DNA of 54,979 nt, from assembly GCA_030528125.1 (NCBI GenBank), contig JAUMZM010000005.1, positions 1 to 54,979 of the forward strand, in the 5' to 3' direction. The notes beneath the pieces are model-generated. The model saw only the letters and a program-made list of their open reading frames with translations, made no database searches and was not told where the DNA came from. The stretch is from Tissierellia bacterium (lineage in GTDB: Bacteria > Bacillota > Clostridia > Tissierellales > Peptoniphilaceae). A program made the translations under genes and the position numbers. This document shows, piece by piece, positions 47,172-54,979 of this stretch (position 1 is the stretch's first letter; each line of letters begins with the position of its first letter).

Positions 47172-49535
47172 TTAGTTGATATTTAATGGATTTATACTTA
47201 CTACAAAGCTGATATTTGAATTTTCATCTCTATATCTTTTTATTATTGGACGAATATTTTCTACAAATTCATCTAAGGCTTTGGTCTTTATTAATATATT
47301 ATATCTGTATTTATTATTTATTCTTTCGATTTTGCAAGGATTTGGTCCAAAAATTCTAATTTCTCTTAAATTTTTCCTAGTAAGTTCATTTTTAAGATTA
47401 TAAGCTTTTTCTAATAGATTTTTTTTATTTGAAGATATTAATTTTATTGTAACTAAATCATTATATGGTGGAAATTCGAAAGCTTGTCTTATCTTTATTT
47501 CTTTTTCATAGAATTTCTTGTAGTCATTTGACTTTGATGTCATTATTACAAAGTTATCTGGTTTATAAGTTTGAATTATAACTTTGCCTTTCTTATCTCC
47601 TCTTCCACTTCTTCCAGAAACCTGGGTTATAAGCTGGAAAGTCTTCTCATTTGAAATATATCCATCTATATTTAGACTCAAATCTGCTGCAATAAGACCT
47701 ACGAGAGTTACATTTTTAAAGTCAAGTCCCTTGGATATCATCTGTGTGCCTATTAAAATATCTATATTCTCATTTTTCATCTGGTTATACATATTTGTAT
47801 AACTTCCCTTTTTCGTTGTAGTTTCGCTATCCATTCTAAGTACTCTAGCTTTTGGGAAAAGCTCTTTTATTTCTTCTTCTAACTTTTCAGTTCCTGCTCC
47901 AAATTCTTTTATAGCTTTTGAACCACAATTAGGGCATATATGAGGCTTATCTTTGGTTCTTCCGCAATAATGACATATAAGCTTATCCTTATTCTTATGA
48001 TAGGTCATTGCCACATCGCATGCATCACATTTTATTACATAACCACATCTTCTACAGAAAGTAAATGATGTATGTCCGACTTTATTTAAAAATAGTATTG
48101 TCTGCTCTTTTTTATTTAGATTATTAGTTATAAGCTCAAATAATTTACCACTTATCATAGAGTAATTTCTTCTTTTAAGCTCTTGTCTCATATCGATTAT
48201 CTCAACATCTGGAAGATCTTGCCCATTTGCTCTATTATTTAATTCAACAAGGTTTATTCTCCCATCAAGGGCATCTTTCATGCTTTCTATAGATGGTGTT
48301 GCAGATGCCTTTATTAAAGTTGCATTATTATATTTTTGTCTAAATTCTGCTATTTCATCTGTGTGGTATTTTGGATCATTACTTGATATATAACTTTGAT
48401 CATGCTCCTCATCCATTACTATTAATCCAAGATTTTTAAATGGTGCAAATATTGCAGATCTTGCTCCTATTGCTATTTTCTTTTCACCGTTTCTTATTAA
48501 TTTCCGCTGTTCAAATCTTTCGGATATATTTAATCTTGAATGTATTATTGCAATATTATCTCCAAATCTTCCCTTAAATCTTTCAATAGTCTGTGGTGTA
48601 AGAGATATTTCTGGAACTAGTATTATAGAATCTTTGCCTTTTTTTAGATTTTCTTCTACAAGCTGAAGGTAAATCTCTGTCTTTCCTGATCCTGTGACTC
48701 CCTTTAATAAATATGAATCATTTGGGTTTTGTTTTATTTTGTAAAATACTTCTTGTTGTTCTTTATTTAAAGGTAATTTGTTGTATTTCTTGGTCTTTTC
48801 ATTAAATACATTTCTATTTACTTTCTTTTTATATATTTTTATAAGTCCTTTTTTTTGAAGCGATAATAGAGATGATCTATTAGAAGATGTGTTTTTTAGG
48901 ACTTCTTTTTGCATTGCTATTTTGTTTTCTTTTAGATAATTTAAAATTTCAATTTGCTTGATTGAATTTTTCCTTAATTTATCAAGATCATATTCCAAAA
49001 GCTCTACATATTCTTCGATCTTTTCTGAATAATCTGTTCCTATATCATATACTATATCTAGTCTGTCATCTTTTATAAGTTTTGAGATATCTGATCTTTT
49101 ATCTCCATATTCTCTTTTTATATCTTCATAACTTCTATTTTTAGTAAGAAATCTTTGAAACTCATCTTCTGCATTTCCCTTTAATTTGTAGTAGACATTT
49201 ATAAGATCAATTTTTCCTGGTGGAAGTATTTGTTTTATTGATTTATTTAAAGATGACATATACTTTTTTTGCATAAAAAAAGCCAGTTCTATTAGCTCGT
49301 TAGAAACTATCGGCTCATTATCGATCACATCGATTATATCTTTTAGCTCATAATCTGTTTCAAATGAATCTATTAACTGGCAGACAAAACCTACCTTGCT
49401 TTTGTTTCCTTTTCCAAAAGGGACTACTACTCTTTGTCCCCTTTGTATAAAATTCTCTAGATTACTAGGAATATTGTAAGTAAAAATTTTGTCAAAATAT
49501 ATACTATTTGTATCTAAAACTATTTGCGCAAACAA
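47172..49535 (-). CDS. priA: Primosomal replication protein PriA
   Basis: Helicase restarting stalled forks. The 787-residue protein has the 3'-DNA-binding domain at the N-terminus, Walker A GVTGSGKTEIYL, DEEHD, and the zinc-binding insert with CRRCGYVIKC, CDAC, CHYCGR and CPNCGS. The start is a TTG (49533-49535) directly after the coaBC stop, in the same reading frame, with GGTGA a few bases upstream. The next ATG is far into the gene. Confidence 0.96.
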   Translation of the reverse strand: MFAQIVLDTNSIYFDKIFTYNIPSNLENFIQRGQRVVVPFGKGNKSKVGFVCQLIDSFETDYELKDIIDVIDNEPIVSNELIELAFFMQKKYMSSLNKSIKQILPPGKIDLINVYYKLKGNAEDEFQRFLTKNRSYEDIKREYGDKRSDISKLIKDDRLDIVYDIGTDYSEKIEEYVELLEYDLDKLRKNSIKQIEILNYLKENKIAMQKEVLKNTSSNRSSLLSLQKKGLIKIYKKKVNRNVFNEKTKKYNKLPLNKEQQEVFYKIKQNPNDSYLLKGVTGSGKTEIYLQLVEENLKKGKDSIILVPEISLTPQTIERFKGRFGDNIAIIHSRLNISERFEQRKLIRNGEKKIAIGARSAIFAPFKNLGLIVMDEEHDQSYISSNDPKYHTDEIAEFRQKYNNATLIKASATPSIESMKDALDGRINLVELNNRANGQDLPDVEIIDMRQELKRRNYSMISGKLFELITNNLNKKEQTILFLNKVGHTSFTFCRRCGYVIKCDACDVAMTYHKNKDKLICHYCGRTKDKPHICPNCGSKAIKEFGAGTEKLEEEIKELFPKARVLRMDSETTTKKGSYTNMYNQMKNENIDILIGTQMISKGLDFKNVTLVGLIAADLSLNIDGYISNEKTFQLITQVSGRSGRGDKKGKVIIQTYKPDNFVIMTSKSNDYKKFYEKEIKIRQAFEFPPYNDLVTIKLISSNKKNLLEKAYNLKNELTRKNLREIRIFGPNPCKIERINNKYRYNILIKTKALDEFVENIRPIIKRYRDENSNISFVVSINPLNIN

Positions 49536-50711
49536 TCAATCACCAACTAAATCTAATATTACATCAGAAAGTTCAGATTTTAGCATTTTAGGATAATTCT
49601 TAACTCCATCCTTAGATATTATGCTAGCTATATTAGTATCCACATCAAATCCTGCATCTTCAGTCTTTAAGTTATTAGCTACTATATAGTCTGCTTTTTT
49701 GGAATTGAGTTTTTTGGTTGCATTTGCTATCAAATCATCTGTTTCTGCTGCAAATCCTATTATCTTCTGATTTTTCTTTTTCAAACCAAAATATCTTAGT
49801 ATATCGTCGCTTTCAATTAACTTAAGCTCTAAGTTATTGCCGTCTTTTTTTATCTTTCTATCAACATAGTTTTCTATTTTATAATCAATTGGAGCAGCTG
49901 CCATAATAAGAGCATCGCAATCATCAAATTTAGAATCTATAGCATTTTTTAAATCATCATTGCTACTTATATTTATTATATCTATCCCATTGATATCGAA
50001 TGGATGAACAGGGCCTGTTATTAAAGTTACATTTGCCCCTCTATTTCTTGCGCTTAGTGCAATATTATATCCCATCTTTCCACTTGAATGATTTGTTATG
50101 TATCTTACATAGTCAATCTTTGAAACTGTTGGGCCTGCTGTTATTACTATGTTTTTTCCGACAAGATCTTTTTTTGTAAAATAGTATTCGAGATAATCAA
50201 CAATATCAATAGGCTCTCTAAGTCTACCATCTCCTACGGTATTACAAGCAAGCATTCCACTTTCGCTTTCAATAAATCTTACCCCTCTTTGTTTTAATAT
50301 TGAGATATTTTTTTGAGTTGCAGGATTATTAAGCATATTTGTATTCATAGACGGTGCAACTATTAGATCCTTATCATAAGCAAGATAAGTTGATGTAAGA
50401 AAATTATCTGCTATACCATAAGTTATCTTTGCCATAGTATTTGCACTTAATGGTGCAATTAGAAATACATCAGCCCATTTGCCAAGCTCTACATGATGAA
50501 CCTTTGAATGTGTGCCACTAAATAAATCAGTATAAACCTCGCATTTTCCCATTGTCTCAAAAGAAAGAGGGGTTACAAACTTAGTTGCAGCTTCTGTCAT
50601 TACTATTTTTAGATTAGCTTCTTTTTTTTTAAGCCTTGAGCATAATTCTAGTATCTTATAACAAGAGATTCCTCCAGTAATTCCAATAAGGATGTTCTTA
50701 TCCTTTAACAC
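49536..50711 (-). CDS. coaBC: Bifunctional CoaBC (phosphopantothenoylcysteine decarboxylase/synthase)
   Basis: Two steps of CoA synthesis. The 391-residue protein has the flavoprotein CoaC domain first (GITGGISCYKILEL, PSMNTNMLNNPA, ACNTVGDGRLREP with the catalytic Cys), then the CoaB ligase (ITAGPT, NHSSGKMGYNIAL, AAAPIDYK). The start is GTG, overlapping the rpoZ stop as TAGTG. Its product is used by CoaD, encoded at 9936-10415. Confidence 0.96.
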   Translation of the reverse strand: MLKDKNILIGITGGISCYKILELCSRLKKKEANLKIVMTEAATKFVTPLSFETMGKCEVYTDLFSGTHSKVHHVELGKWADVFLIAPLSANTMAKITYGIADNFLTSTYLAYDKDLIVAPSMNTNMLNNPATQKNISILKQRGVRFIESESGMLACNTVGDGRLREPIDIVDYLEYYFTKKDLVGKNIVITAGPTVSKIDYVRYITNHSSGKMGYNIALSARNRGANVTLITGPVHPFDINGIDIINISSNDDLKNAIDSKFDDCDALIMAAAPIDYKIENYVDRKIKKDGNNLELKLIESDDILRYFGLKKKNQKIIGFAAETDDLIANATKKLNSKKADYIVANNLKTEDAGFDVDTNIASIISKDGVKNYPKMLKSELSDVILDLVGD

Positions 50712-50896
50712 TATTTTTTCACCACTTTTCTTTCCATAATCTCTTCAAGAGCACAAGTTACAGGCTTAAATTGTTTTTTCTCTCCTAGAAACTTTGAGCC
50801 ATCTACAATTCTTCTAGCTCTTTTTGAAGCCATCATACAAATTTCATATCTACTTTTGCTAATTTCTGATAATTCTTTAAAAGATGGATTAATCAT
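50711..50896 (-). CDS. rpoZ: RNA polymerase omega subunit
   Basis: Small RNAP assembly subunit. The 61-residue protein starts INPSFKELSEISKSRYEIC and has ASKRARRIVDG, the omega core. I chose the second of two adjacent ATGs (50894-50896), about 6 bases after AGGAGG; the first is only 3 bases away. It overlaps the end of gmk and shares one base with the coaBC start. Confidence 0.93.
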   Translation of the reverse strand: MINPSFKELSEISKSRYEICMMASKRARRIVDGSKFLGEKKQFKPVTCALEEIMERKVVKK

Positions 50897-51494
50897 CATC
50901 TTCCTCCTTATAAACATAATCACTTCTAAATACCCTATGCTTTTCAGCATTTATTATTTCATTTACTGAATTGATTGCCGAGTTCAAATGGTCATTAACT
51001 ACCAAATAATCATATTCATTTATACATTTTAACTCACCAATTGCATTATTCATTCTAATATTGATATCTTCTAGGGTTTCCGTTCCTCTTTTTTCTATTC
51101 TATTTCTCAATTCAGCAAGACTTGGTGGTGCTATAAAAACAAAAACACCATCATCGGTGCTTTTCTTAATATTCATAGCCCCTTGAACATCTATTTCCAA
51201 GATAACAATCTTACCTTCATTGATTTTTCTTTCAACAAACTCTTTAGGAGTTCCGTAATAATTATTATGAACACGGGCGTATTCCAAGAATTCATCATTT
51301 TCTATCATCTTTTCAAACTTATCATGATCAATGAAAAAATAACTAATGCCGTCAATCTCTCCTTCTCTCTTGCCACGAGTTGTAGCAGAAACAGAATACA
51401 CCAAATTATGTTGAGTATTCATCAAATCGTGGAGAACAGTACCTTTGCCCACTCCAGAAGGACCTGAGACGACTAATAAAAATCCTTTATTCAT
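50889..51494 (-). CDS. gmk: Guanylate kinase
   Basis: GMP to GDP. The 201-residue protein has the P-loop GPSGVGKGT (11-19), SATTRGKREGE and EYARVHNNYYGTP, all Gmk marks. It has a perfect AAGGAGG site and heads gmk-rpoZ-coaBC-priA-ftsY, diverging from rqcH. The remA and yloC genes that precede gmk in Bacillus are not present here. Confidence 0.97.
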   Translation of the reverse strand: MNKGFLLVVSGPSGVGKGTVLHDLMNTQHNLVYSVSATTRGKREGEIDGISYFFIDHDKFEKMIENDEFLEYARVHNNYYGTPKEFVERKINEGKIVILEIDVQGAMNIKKSTDDGVFVFIAPPSLAELRNRIEKRGTETLEDINIRMNNAIGELKCINEYDYLVVNDHLNSAINSVNEIINAEKHRVFRSDYVYKEEDDD

Positions 51495-51518
51495 TCTGCC
51501 TCCTTTTCAATATTCTAC

Positions 51519-51547
51519 TTTATAAGAAAATTTAGTTCAAGTATAAT
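51519..51547 (+). promoter_or_regulatory. Promoter of rqcH
   Basis: TTTATA (51519-51524), 17 bp, TATAAT (51542-51547), with AGAGGTG before the ATG. The -10 is perfect and the -35 is moderate. Confidence 0.7.
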
Positions 51548-51579
51548 ATAAATTGTCTAAACATAAAAGAGGTGATTAA

Positions 51580-53334
51580 ATGAGCTATGATGGAGTAGTT
51601 ACAAGAGCAATAGTAACAGAATTAATAGATAAATTAAAAGGAGGCAAAATTCAAAAAATCACTCAGCCTTTAAAAAATGACATAATCCTTATGATTTATT
51701 CAAATAGAGAAAGTTATAAATTGTTTTTGAGTGCAAATAATCAAGAAGCAAGAGTACATCTTACAAGCCAAAAATACGAAAATCCAATAAAACCACCACA
51801 ATTTTGTATGGTGCTTAGAAAATATCTAAATCAAGGCAAAATCATAGATATAAAGCAAAATAAATTGGATAGAGTAATAATTCTTACAATATCAAGTATC
51901 GACGAGATGGGTTTTTCTGGAAACAAAAATCTCATAGTAGAAATAATGGGAAAGTACTCAAATATAATACTAACAGATGATAATTACACAATAATAGATT
52001 CCTTAAAAAGAGTAAATGAAAATATGTCAAGAGTAAGAGAAGTCCTACCTTCCTTAAAATACGAATTCCCAACTGATGATAAAATAAATGTACTAGATGA
52101 AAATTTTGATTTTGATATAGAAAAGCTTGACCAAAAACTTCCAAATAACGAACATCCAGATAAAATATTTTATAAATATTACACAGGATTCTCTCCTACA
52201 TTTGGAAAAGAAATATGCTATAGATCATCAATAGATAGAAAATTAACATGGTCACTTATAACAGAAGATGAAAAACAAAAACTAAATCAAAATTTCCATA
52301 ACTTTATAGATAAAATAAAATCAAGAGAATTTGATCCAGTAATAGTAAAATCCGACAAAAAATACGAAGAATTTTATGCATTTGAAATAACAAATACAGT
52401 ATATGAGAATATAAAGCTAGATTCAATAAGTAAAGCTGTAGAAGAATTCTATATTCATAACAAAGTCCATGACAGACTAAGACAGATGAAAAATGATCTT
52501 ATCAAAAAACTAAATTCAAATGTAAAAACTACAAATAAAAAGCTAAAGATATTAAATCAAAATCTAAGCGAAGAAAAAAAGGCATCCAAGAATCAAAAAT
52601 TAGGCGATCTTCTTGCAGCAAATGTCACACAAATCAAAAAGGGCAATAAATTTATAGAAGTAAATGATTTTTATGATGATAATAAATTAATAAAGATAAA
52701 TCTAAACCCAATGAAAAGTCCTTGGGAGAATGTAAATAATTACTATAAAAAAAGCAAAAAAATAAAAAGTGCCATAGAATATGCAAAAAAAGACATTCCA
52801 ATTCAAAAAGCAGAACTTTTCTATCTTGAACAATCTAAAGATTTCATTGAAAGATCAGAAAATATAGATCAACTAGAAGAAGTAAGACAAGAACTTATCG
52901 ATAATAAGATAATAAAAGAGCAATCAAGAAATAAGAAAAAGAAAGTAAAAAGCTCAAAACCAATTCACTACAAGACAAAGACAAATAGTGATATATTCAT
53001 AGGAAGAAATAGCAAGCAAAACGACTATTTGACATTAAAAATGGCAAATAAAGAAGATTATTTCCTACATGTAAGAAATCTTGCAGGAAGCCATGTAATA
53101 TTGAAACCAAATGGAGATGTTACAGAAAAAGATATAATAACTGCAGCATATCTTGCTGCTAAAAATTCATCCGTTTCAAAAGAAGATAAGGTCGAGGTAG
53201 ATTATACAAAAAAGAAAAATGTAAATAAACCCAAAAACGCAAAAGCTGGAATGGTATATTATGAGAATTTTAAGACAATTCTAGTCGATATGAATACAGA
53301 TTTTACAAAAGATTTAAAACTTATAGAAAATTAA
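51580..53334 (+). CDS. rqcH: Ribosome quality-control protein RqcH (NFACT family)
   Basis: Binds stalled 50S subunits and recruits Ala-tRNA to add C-terminal alanine tags. The 584-residue protein has the NFACT-N domain (VTRAIVTELIDKL at the start), a central coiled coil (about 290-440) and the NFACT-R domain with HVRNLAGSHVILK near residue 505. Length is normal. It is monocistronic on the + strand, divergent from gmk, and shares a terminator with the convergent small membrane gene. Older names are FbpA or fibronectin-binding protein; that role is doubtful. Confidence 0.95.
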   Translation: MSYDGVVTRAIVTELIDKLKGGKIQKITQPLKNDIILMIYSNRESYKLFLSANNQEARVHLTSQKYENPIKPPQFCMVLRKYLNQGKIIDIKQNKLDRVIILTISSIDEMGFSGNKNLIVEIMGKYSNIILTDDNYTIIDSLKRVNENMSRVREVLPSLKYEFPTDDKINVLDENFDFDIEKLDQKLPNNEHPDKIFYKYYTGFSPTFGKEICYRSSIDRKLTWSLITEDEKQKLNQNFHNFIDKIKSREFDPVIVKSDKKYEEFYAFEITNTVYENIKLDSISKAVEEFYIHNKVHDRLRQMKNDLIKKLNSNVKTTNKKLKILNQNLSEEKKASKNQKLGDLLAANVTQIKKGNKFIEVNDFYDDNKLIKINLNPMKSPWENVNNYYKKSKKIKSAIEYAKKDIPIQKAELFYLEQSKDFIERSENIDQLEEVRQELIDNKIIKEQSRNKKKKVKSSKPIHYKTKTNSDIFIGRNSKQNDYLTLKMANKEDYFLHVRNLAGSHVILKPNGDVTEKDIITAAYLAAKNSSVSKEDKVEVDYTKKKNVNKPKNAKAGMVYYENFKTILVDMNTDFTKDLKLIEN

Positions 53335-53343
53335 TTACACCAA

Positions 53344-53373
53344 AAAATCTCTTTACTAATAGTAAAGAGATTT
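53344..53373. terminator. Bidirectional terminator between rqcH and the small membrane gene
   Basis: Perfect 14-bp stem built on AATCTCTTTACT and AGTAAAGAGATT with loop AAT. A U tract follows in each direction (TTTTAATTT on +, TTTTTT on -). It serves both convergent genes. Confidence 0.92.
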
Positions 53374-53639
53374 TAATTTATCAAATATCCAATTTGCATT
53401 ACAAGTGGAAAAGATAAAATCAATAATATATTAAGAAAAATAAATATATATTTTTTATCTTTTATGGCAAAGACTAAGCCTATTAGTCCAAGTATAGGGC
53501 ATATTATTAAGCTTGATACTCCAATAGGTCTAATACCATTTATTCCTATCATTTCCAATGATTTTACAGGTATTATAAATGATATAAATATAATAACTAA
53601 ACCTACTACAAAGATTTTCTTTGAGATGTTCTTATCCAT
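53373..53639 (-). CDS. Small three-helix membrane protein, unknown function
   Basis: The 88-residue hydrophobic protein has three likely membrane segments (about 8-24, 40-58, 66-85) separated by a short KDKK loop. I recognise no family. It has an AAAGGAG site 10 bases before the ATG and ends at a shared terminator. It lies 59 bases after the U32 gene and could be transcribed with it. Confidence 0.7.
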   Translation of the reverse strand: MDKNISKKIFVVGLVIIFISFIIPVKSLEMIGINGIRPIGVSSLIICPILGLIGLVFAIKDKKYIFIFLNILLILSFPLVMQIGYLIN

Positions 53640-53698
53640 TTGATAGAACTCCTTTATTTTTAATATACCCTAAAATACTACACAAATGAAAATATAAA

Positions 53699-54925
53699 TT
53701 ATTCTTCTATCTTTCTTCTTATCATATCTCCAGGCTCTAGAACATCATCAATTTTTATTAGAAGTCTTTGCTTAGGTTTGTTACAAACTTCAAGCACATT
53801 TCCCTTCTCATCAGTTATTTTGTCGAATGTATAAGTTATAAAGTCCTTGCTATTTCCAAATATTTCGACTTCATCACCTTTGAAAAATCTATTTCTTTGC
53901 TCAATTGTTGCAATATGAGTTTCTTTATCGTAATCAAGAACTTGAGCTACAAAGTCATATCCTCTTATATATGAACTACTTTCATAAATTTGACTTGTGC
54001 TATCTGCTTTTCCATAGAAAAATGCTTTTGTAAAATATCTATGGCTTGCTTTTCTTATCTCACTCATATACTTTTCTATAACTTCTTTTGTAAAATTCCC
54101 TTCATAGTAGCTATCAATTGCTTGTCTATATGATCTTATAACTGTTGCAACATAAAATTGTGTCTTCATTCTTCCTTCGATTTTGAAGCTATCTATTCCT
54201 ATTTCAATTAGCTTATCTATTTCATCAAGTAGACACAAGTCTTTTGAATTAAATATATAAGTTCCCTTATCATCTTCCATTACAGGAAAATACTCTCCAG
54301 GTCTTTTCTCTTCTTGTAGAGAATACTTCCATCTACAAGCTTGTGCACAATCTCCTCTATTGGCATCACGTCCTGTCATATAATTTGAAAGAAGACATCT
54401 TCCAGAATAAGATATACACATTGCACCATGTACAAAACATTCAAGTTCTAGATTTTTTGGTACATTTTCTCTAATGTTTTTAATTTCATCAAAAGATAAT
54501 TCTCTTGCAAGAATTACTCTTTTTGCTCCCATCTTATACCAGAAATTAACCGTACTTGAATTTGTGACAGATGCTTGTGTACTTATATGAAGATCTATAT
54601 TGCTGTTTTCTTTTGCAATCATAAAAATACCAGGATCTGATATTATAAGTGCATCTACTCCAATTTTATCTAGGTATTTTATATAATCTACTATCCCTTC
54701 CATGTCTTTGTCATGTGGGACTATATTCATAGTAATGTTAATTTTTACATCTCTATCATGGGCATATTTTACGGCTTTTTCTAATTCTTCATCACTAAAA
54801 TTCTTTGCGTTTTTTCTAAGTCCAAAACTTTCTCCTGCCATATAAACGGCATTTGCTCCAAATTTTATGGCAGTTTTTAATCTATCCATATCACCTGCAG
54901 GTGCCAAAAGTTCTACTTTCTTCAT
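53699..54925 (-). CDS. U32 peptidase-family protein, probable tRNA hydroxylation protein (TrhP-like)
   Basis: The 408-residue protein starts VELLAPAGDMDRLKTAI and has the U32 signature ELECFVHGAMCISYSG with Cys170 and Cys177, then RGDCAQACRWKY (Cys193, Cys197) and SKDLC (Cys231), which look like Fe-S ligands. Proteins of this type, TrhP/YegQ and the Bacillus YrrN/YrrO pair, hydroxylate U34 of tRNAs; peptidase activity is doubtful. A C-terminal beta-barrel domain is present. It has a GAGGAGG site. Assignment to TrhP over other U32 subfamilies is inference. Confidence 0.85.
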   Translation of the reverse strand: MKKVELLAPAGDMDRLKTAIKFGANAVYMAGESFGLRKNAKNFSDEELEKAVKYAHDRDVKINITMNIVPHDKDMEGIVDYIKYLDKIGVDALIISDPGIFMIAKENSNIDLHISTQASVTNSSTVNFWYKMGAKRVILARELSFDEIKNIRENVPKNLELECFVHGAMCISYSGRCLLSNYMTGRDANRGDCAQACRWKYSLQEEKRPGEYFPVMEDDKGTYIFNSKDLCLLDEIDKLIEIGIDSFKIEGRMKTQFYVATVIRSYRQAIDSYYEGNFTKEVIEKYMSEIRKASHRYFTKAFFYGKADSTSQIYESSSYIRGYDFVAQVLDYDKETHIATIEQRNRFFKGDEVEIFGNSKDFITYTFDKITDEKGNVLEVCNKPKQRLLIKIDDVLEPGDMIRRKIEE

Positions 54926-54979
54926 TAATCCTCCTCGTATAATAGATTTAACAAGTATAAAAAACTTGTTGTTAGTTAC

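Noticed and set aside
54950..54970. Inverted repeat AACAAGT...ACTTGTT at the right edge
   Set aside because: It has no U tract on either strand beyond the loop and lies in the leader of the U32 gene. It is too short to call a terminator or regulatory RNA.

Overview
The window is a very AT-rich (by eye about 30% G+C) bacterial chromosome segment made almost entirely of conserved housekeeping genes. Shine-Dalgarno sites are strong (AGGAGG-like), Arg is mostly AGA and Ile often ATA. Gene content (PrkC/PrpC, RsgA, FakA, Asp23/YloU, RqcH, YlxM, RbgA, PlsX, a PPi-type phosphofructokinase, several radical SAM enzymes, no respiratory genes) points to a low-GC Gram-positive anaerobe of the Clostridia/Tissierellia. 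The best guess is a Peptoniphilaceae-like organism, but the genus is inference. Only rpmB and rqcH lie on the + strand, as expected for a leading-strand region replicated from right to left.

Layout, read along the minus strand from right to left: a U32 peptidase-family protein (probable tRNA hydroxylation factor) and a small membrane protein; divergent rqcH; gmk-rpoZ-coaBC-priA-ftsY; ylxM-ffh-rpsP-khpA-rimM-trmD-rplS from a consensus promoter; rbgA-rnhB-yraN-dprA-topA; rpsB-tsf-pyrH-frr; a seven-gene type IV pilus/competence-pseudopilus cluster (PilC/ComGB, ComGC-like pilin, prepilin peptidase, four minor pilins) without an assembly ATPase; ackA; rpmF; then a tight twelve-gene run plsX-acpP-rnc-(Elp3-like radical SAM)-smc-def-fmt-rlmN-prpC-prkC-rsgA-rpe. 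Beyond the divergent rpmB lie asp23-fakA-recG-rsmD-coaD and a coiled-coil gene. The left end is looser, with single genes each closed by a terminator: an alanine/glycine:Na+ symporter, PPi-phosphofructokinase, a SPASM-type radical SAM protein and a DegV/FakB protein, then nifS-like/mnmA/RluA-family pseudouridine synthase.

Working together: the window supplies translation (S2, EF-Ts, S16, L19, L28, L32, RRF, Def, Fmt, RsgA, RbgA, RqcH and rRNA/tRNA modification enzymes), SRP targeting (Ffh, FtsY, YlxM), DNA maintenance (SMC, RecG, PriA, TopA, RNase HII, DprA), acyl-phosphate/phospholipid entry (PlsX, ACP, FakA, DegV), CoA synthesis (CoaBC, CoaD) and Ser/Thr signalling (PrkC/PrpC).

The main anomalies are these. 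smc has no ATG, GTG or TTG that keeps its ATP-binding site; the reading frame forces initiation at an ATA codon overlapping the upstream stop. The block order is rearranged, from recalled Bacillus/Clostridium order, so that smc abuts def and priA abuts ftsY. The comG-like pilus operon lacks its ATPase and sits between frr and ackA. The rpsB leader carries a nine-codon upstream ORF overlapping the rpsB start. I found no tRNA, rRNA, CRISPR, insertion sequence or prophage, and no clearly new defence or mobile system.
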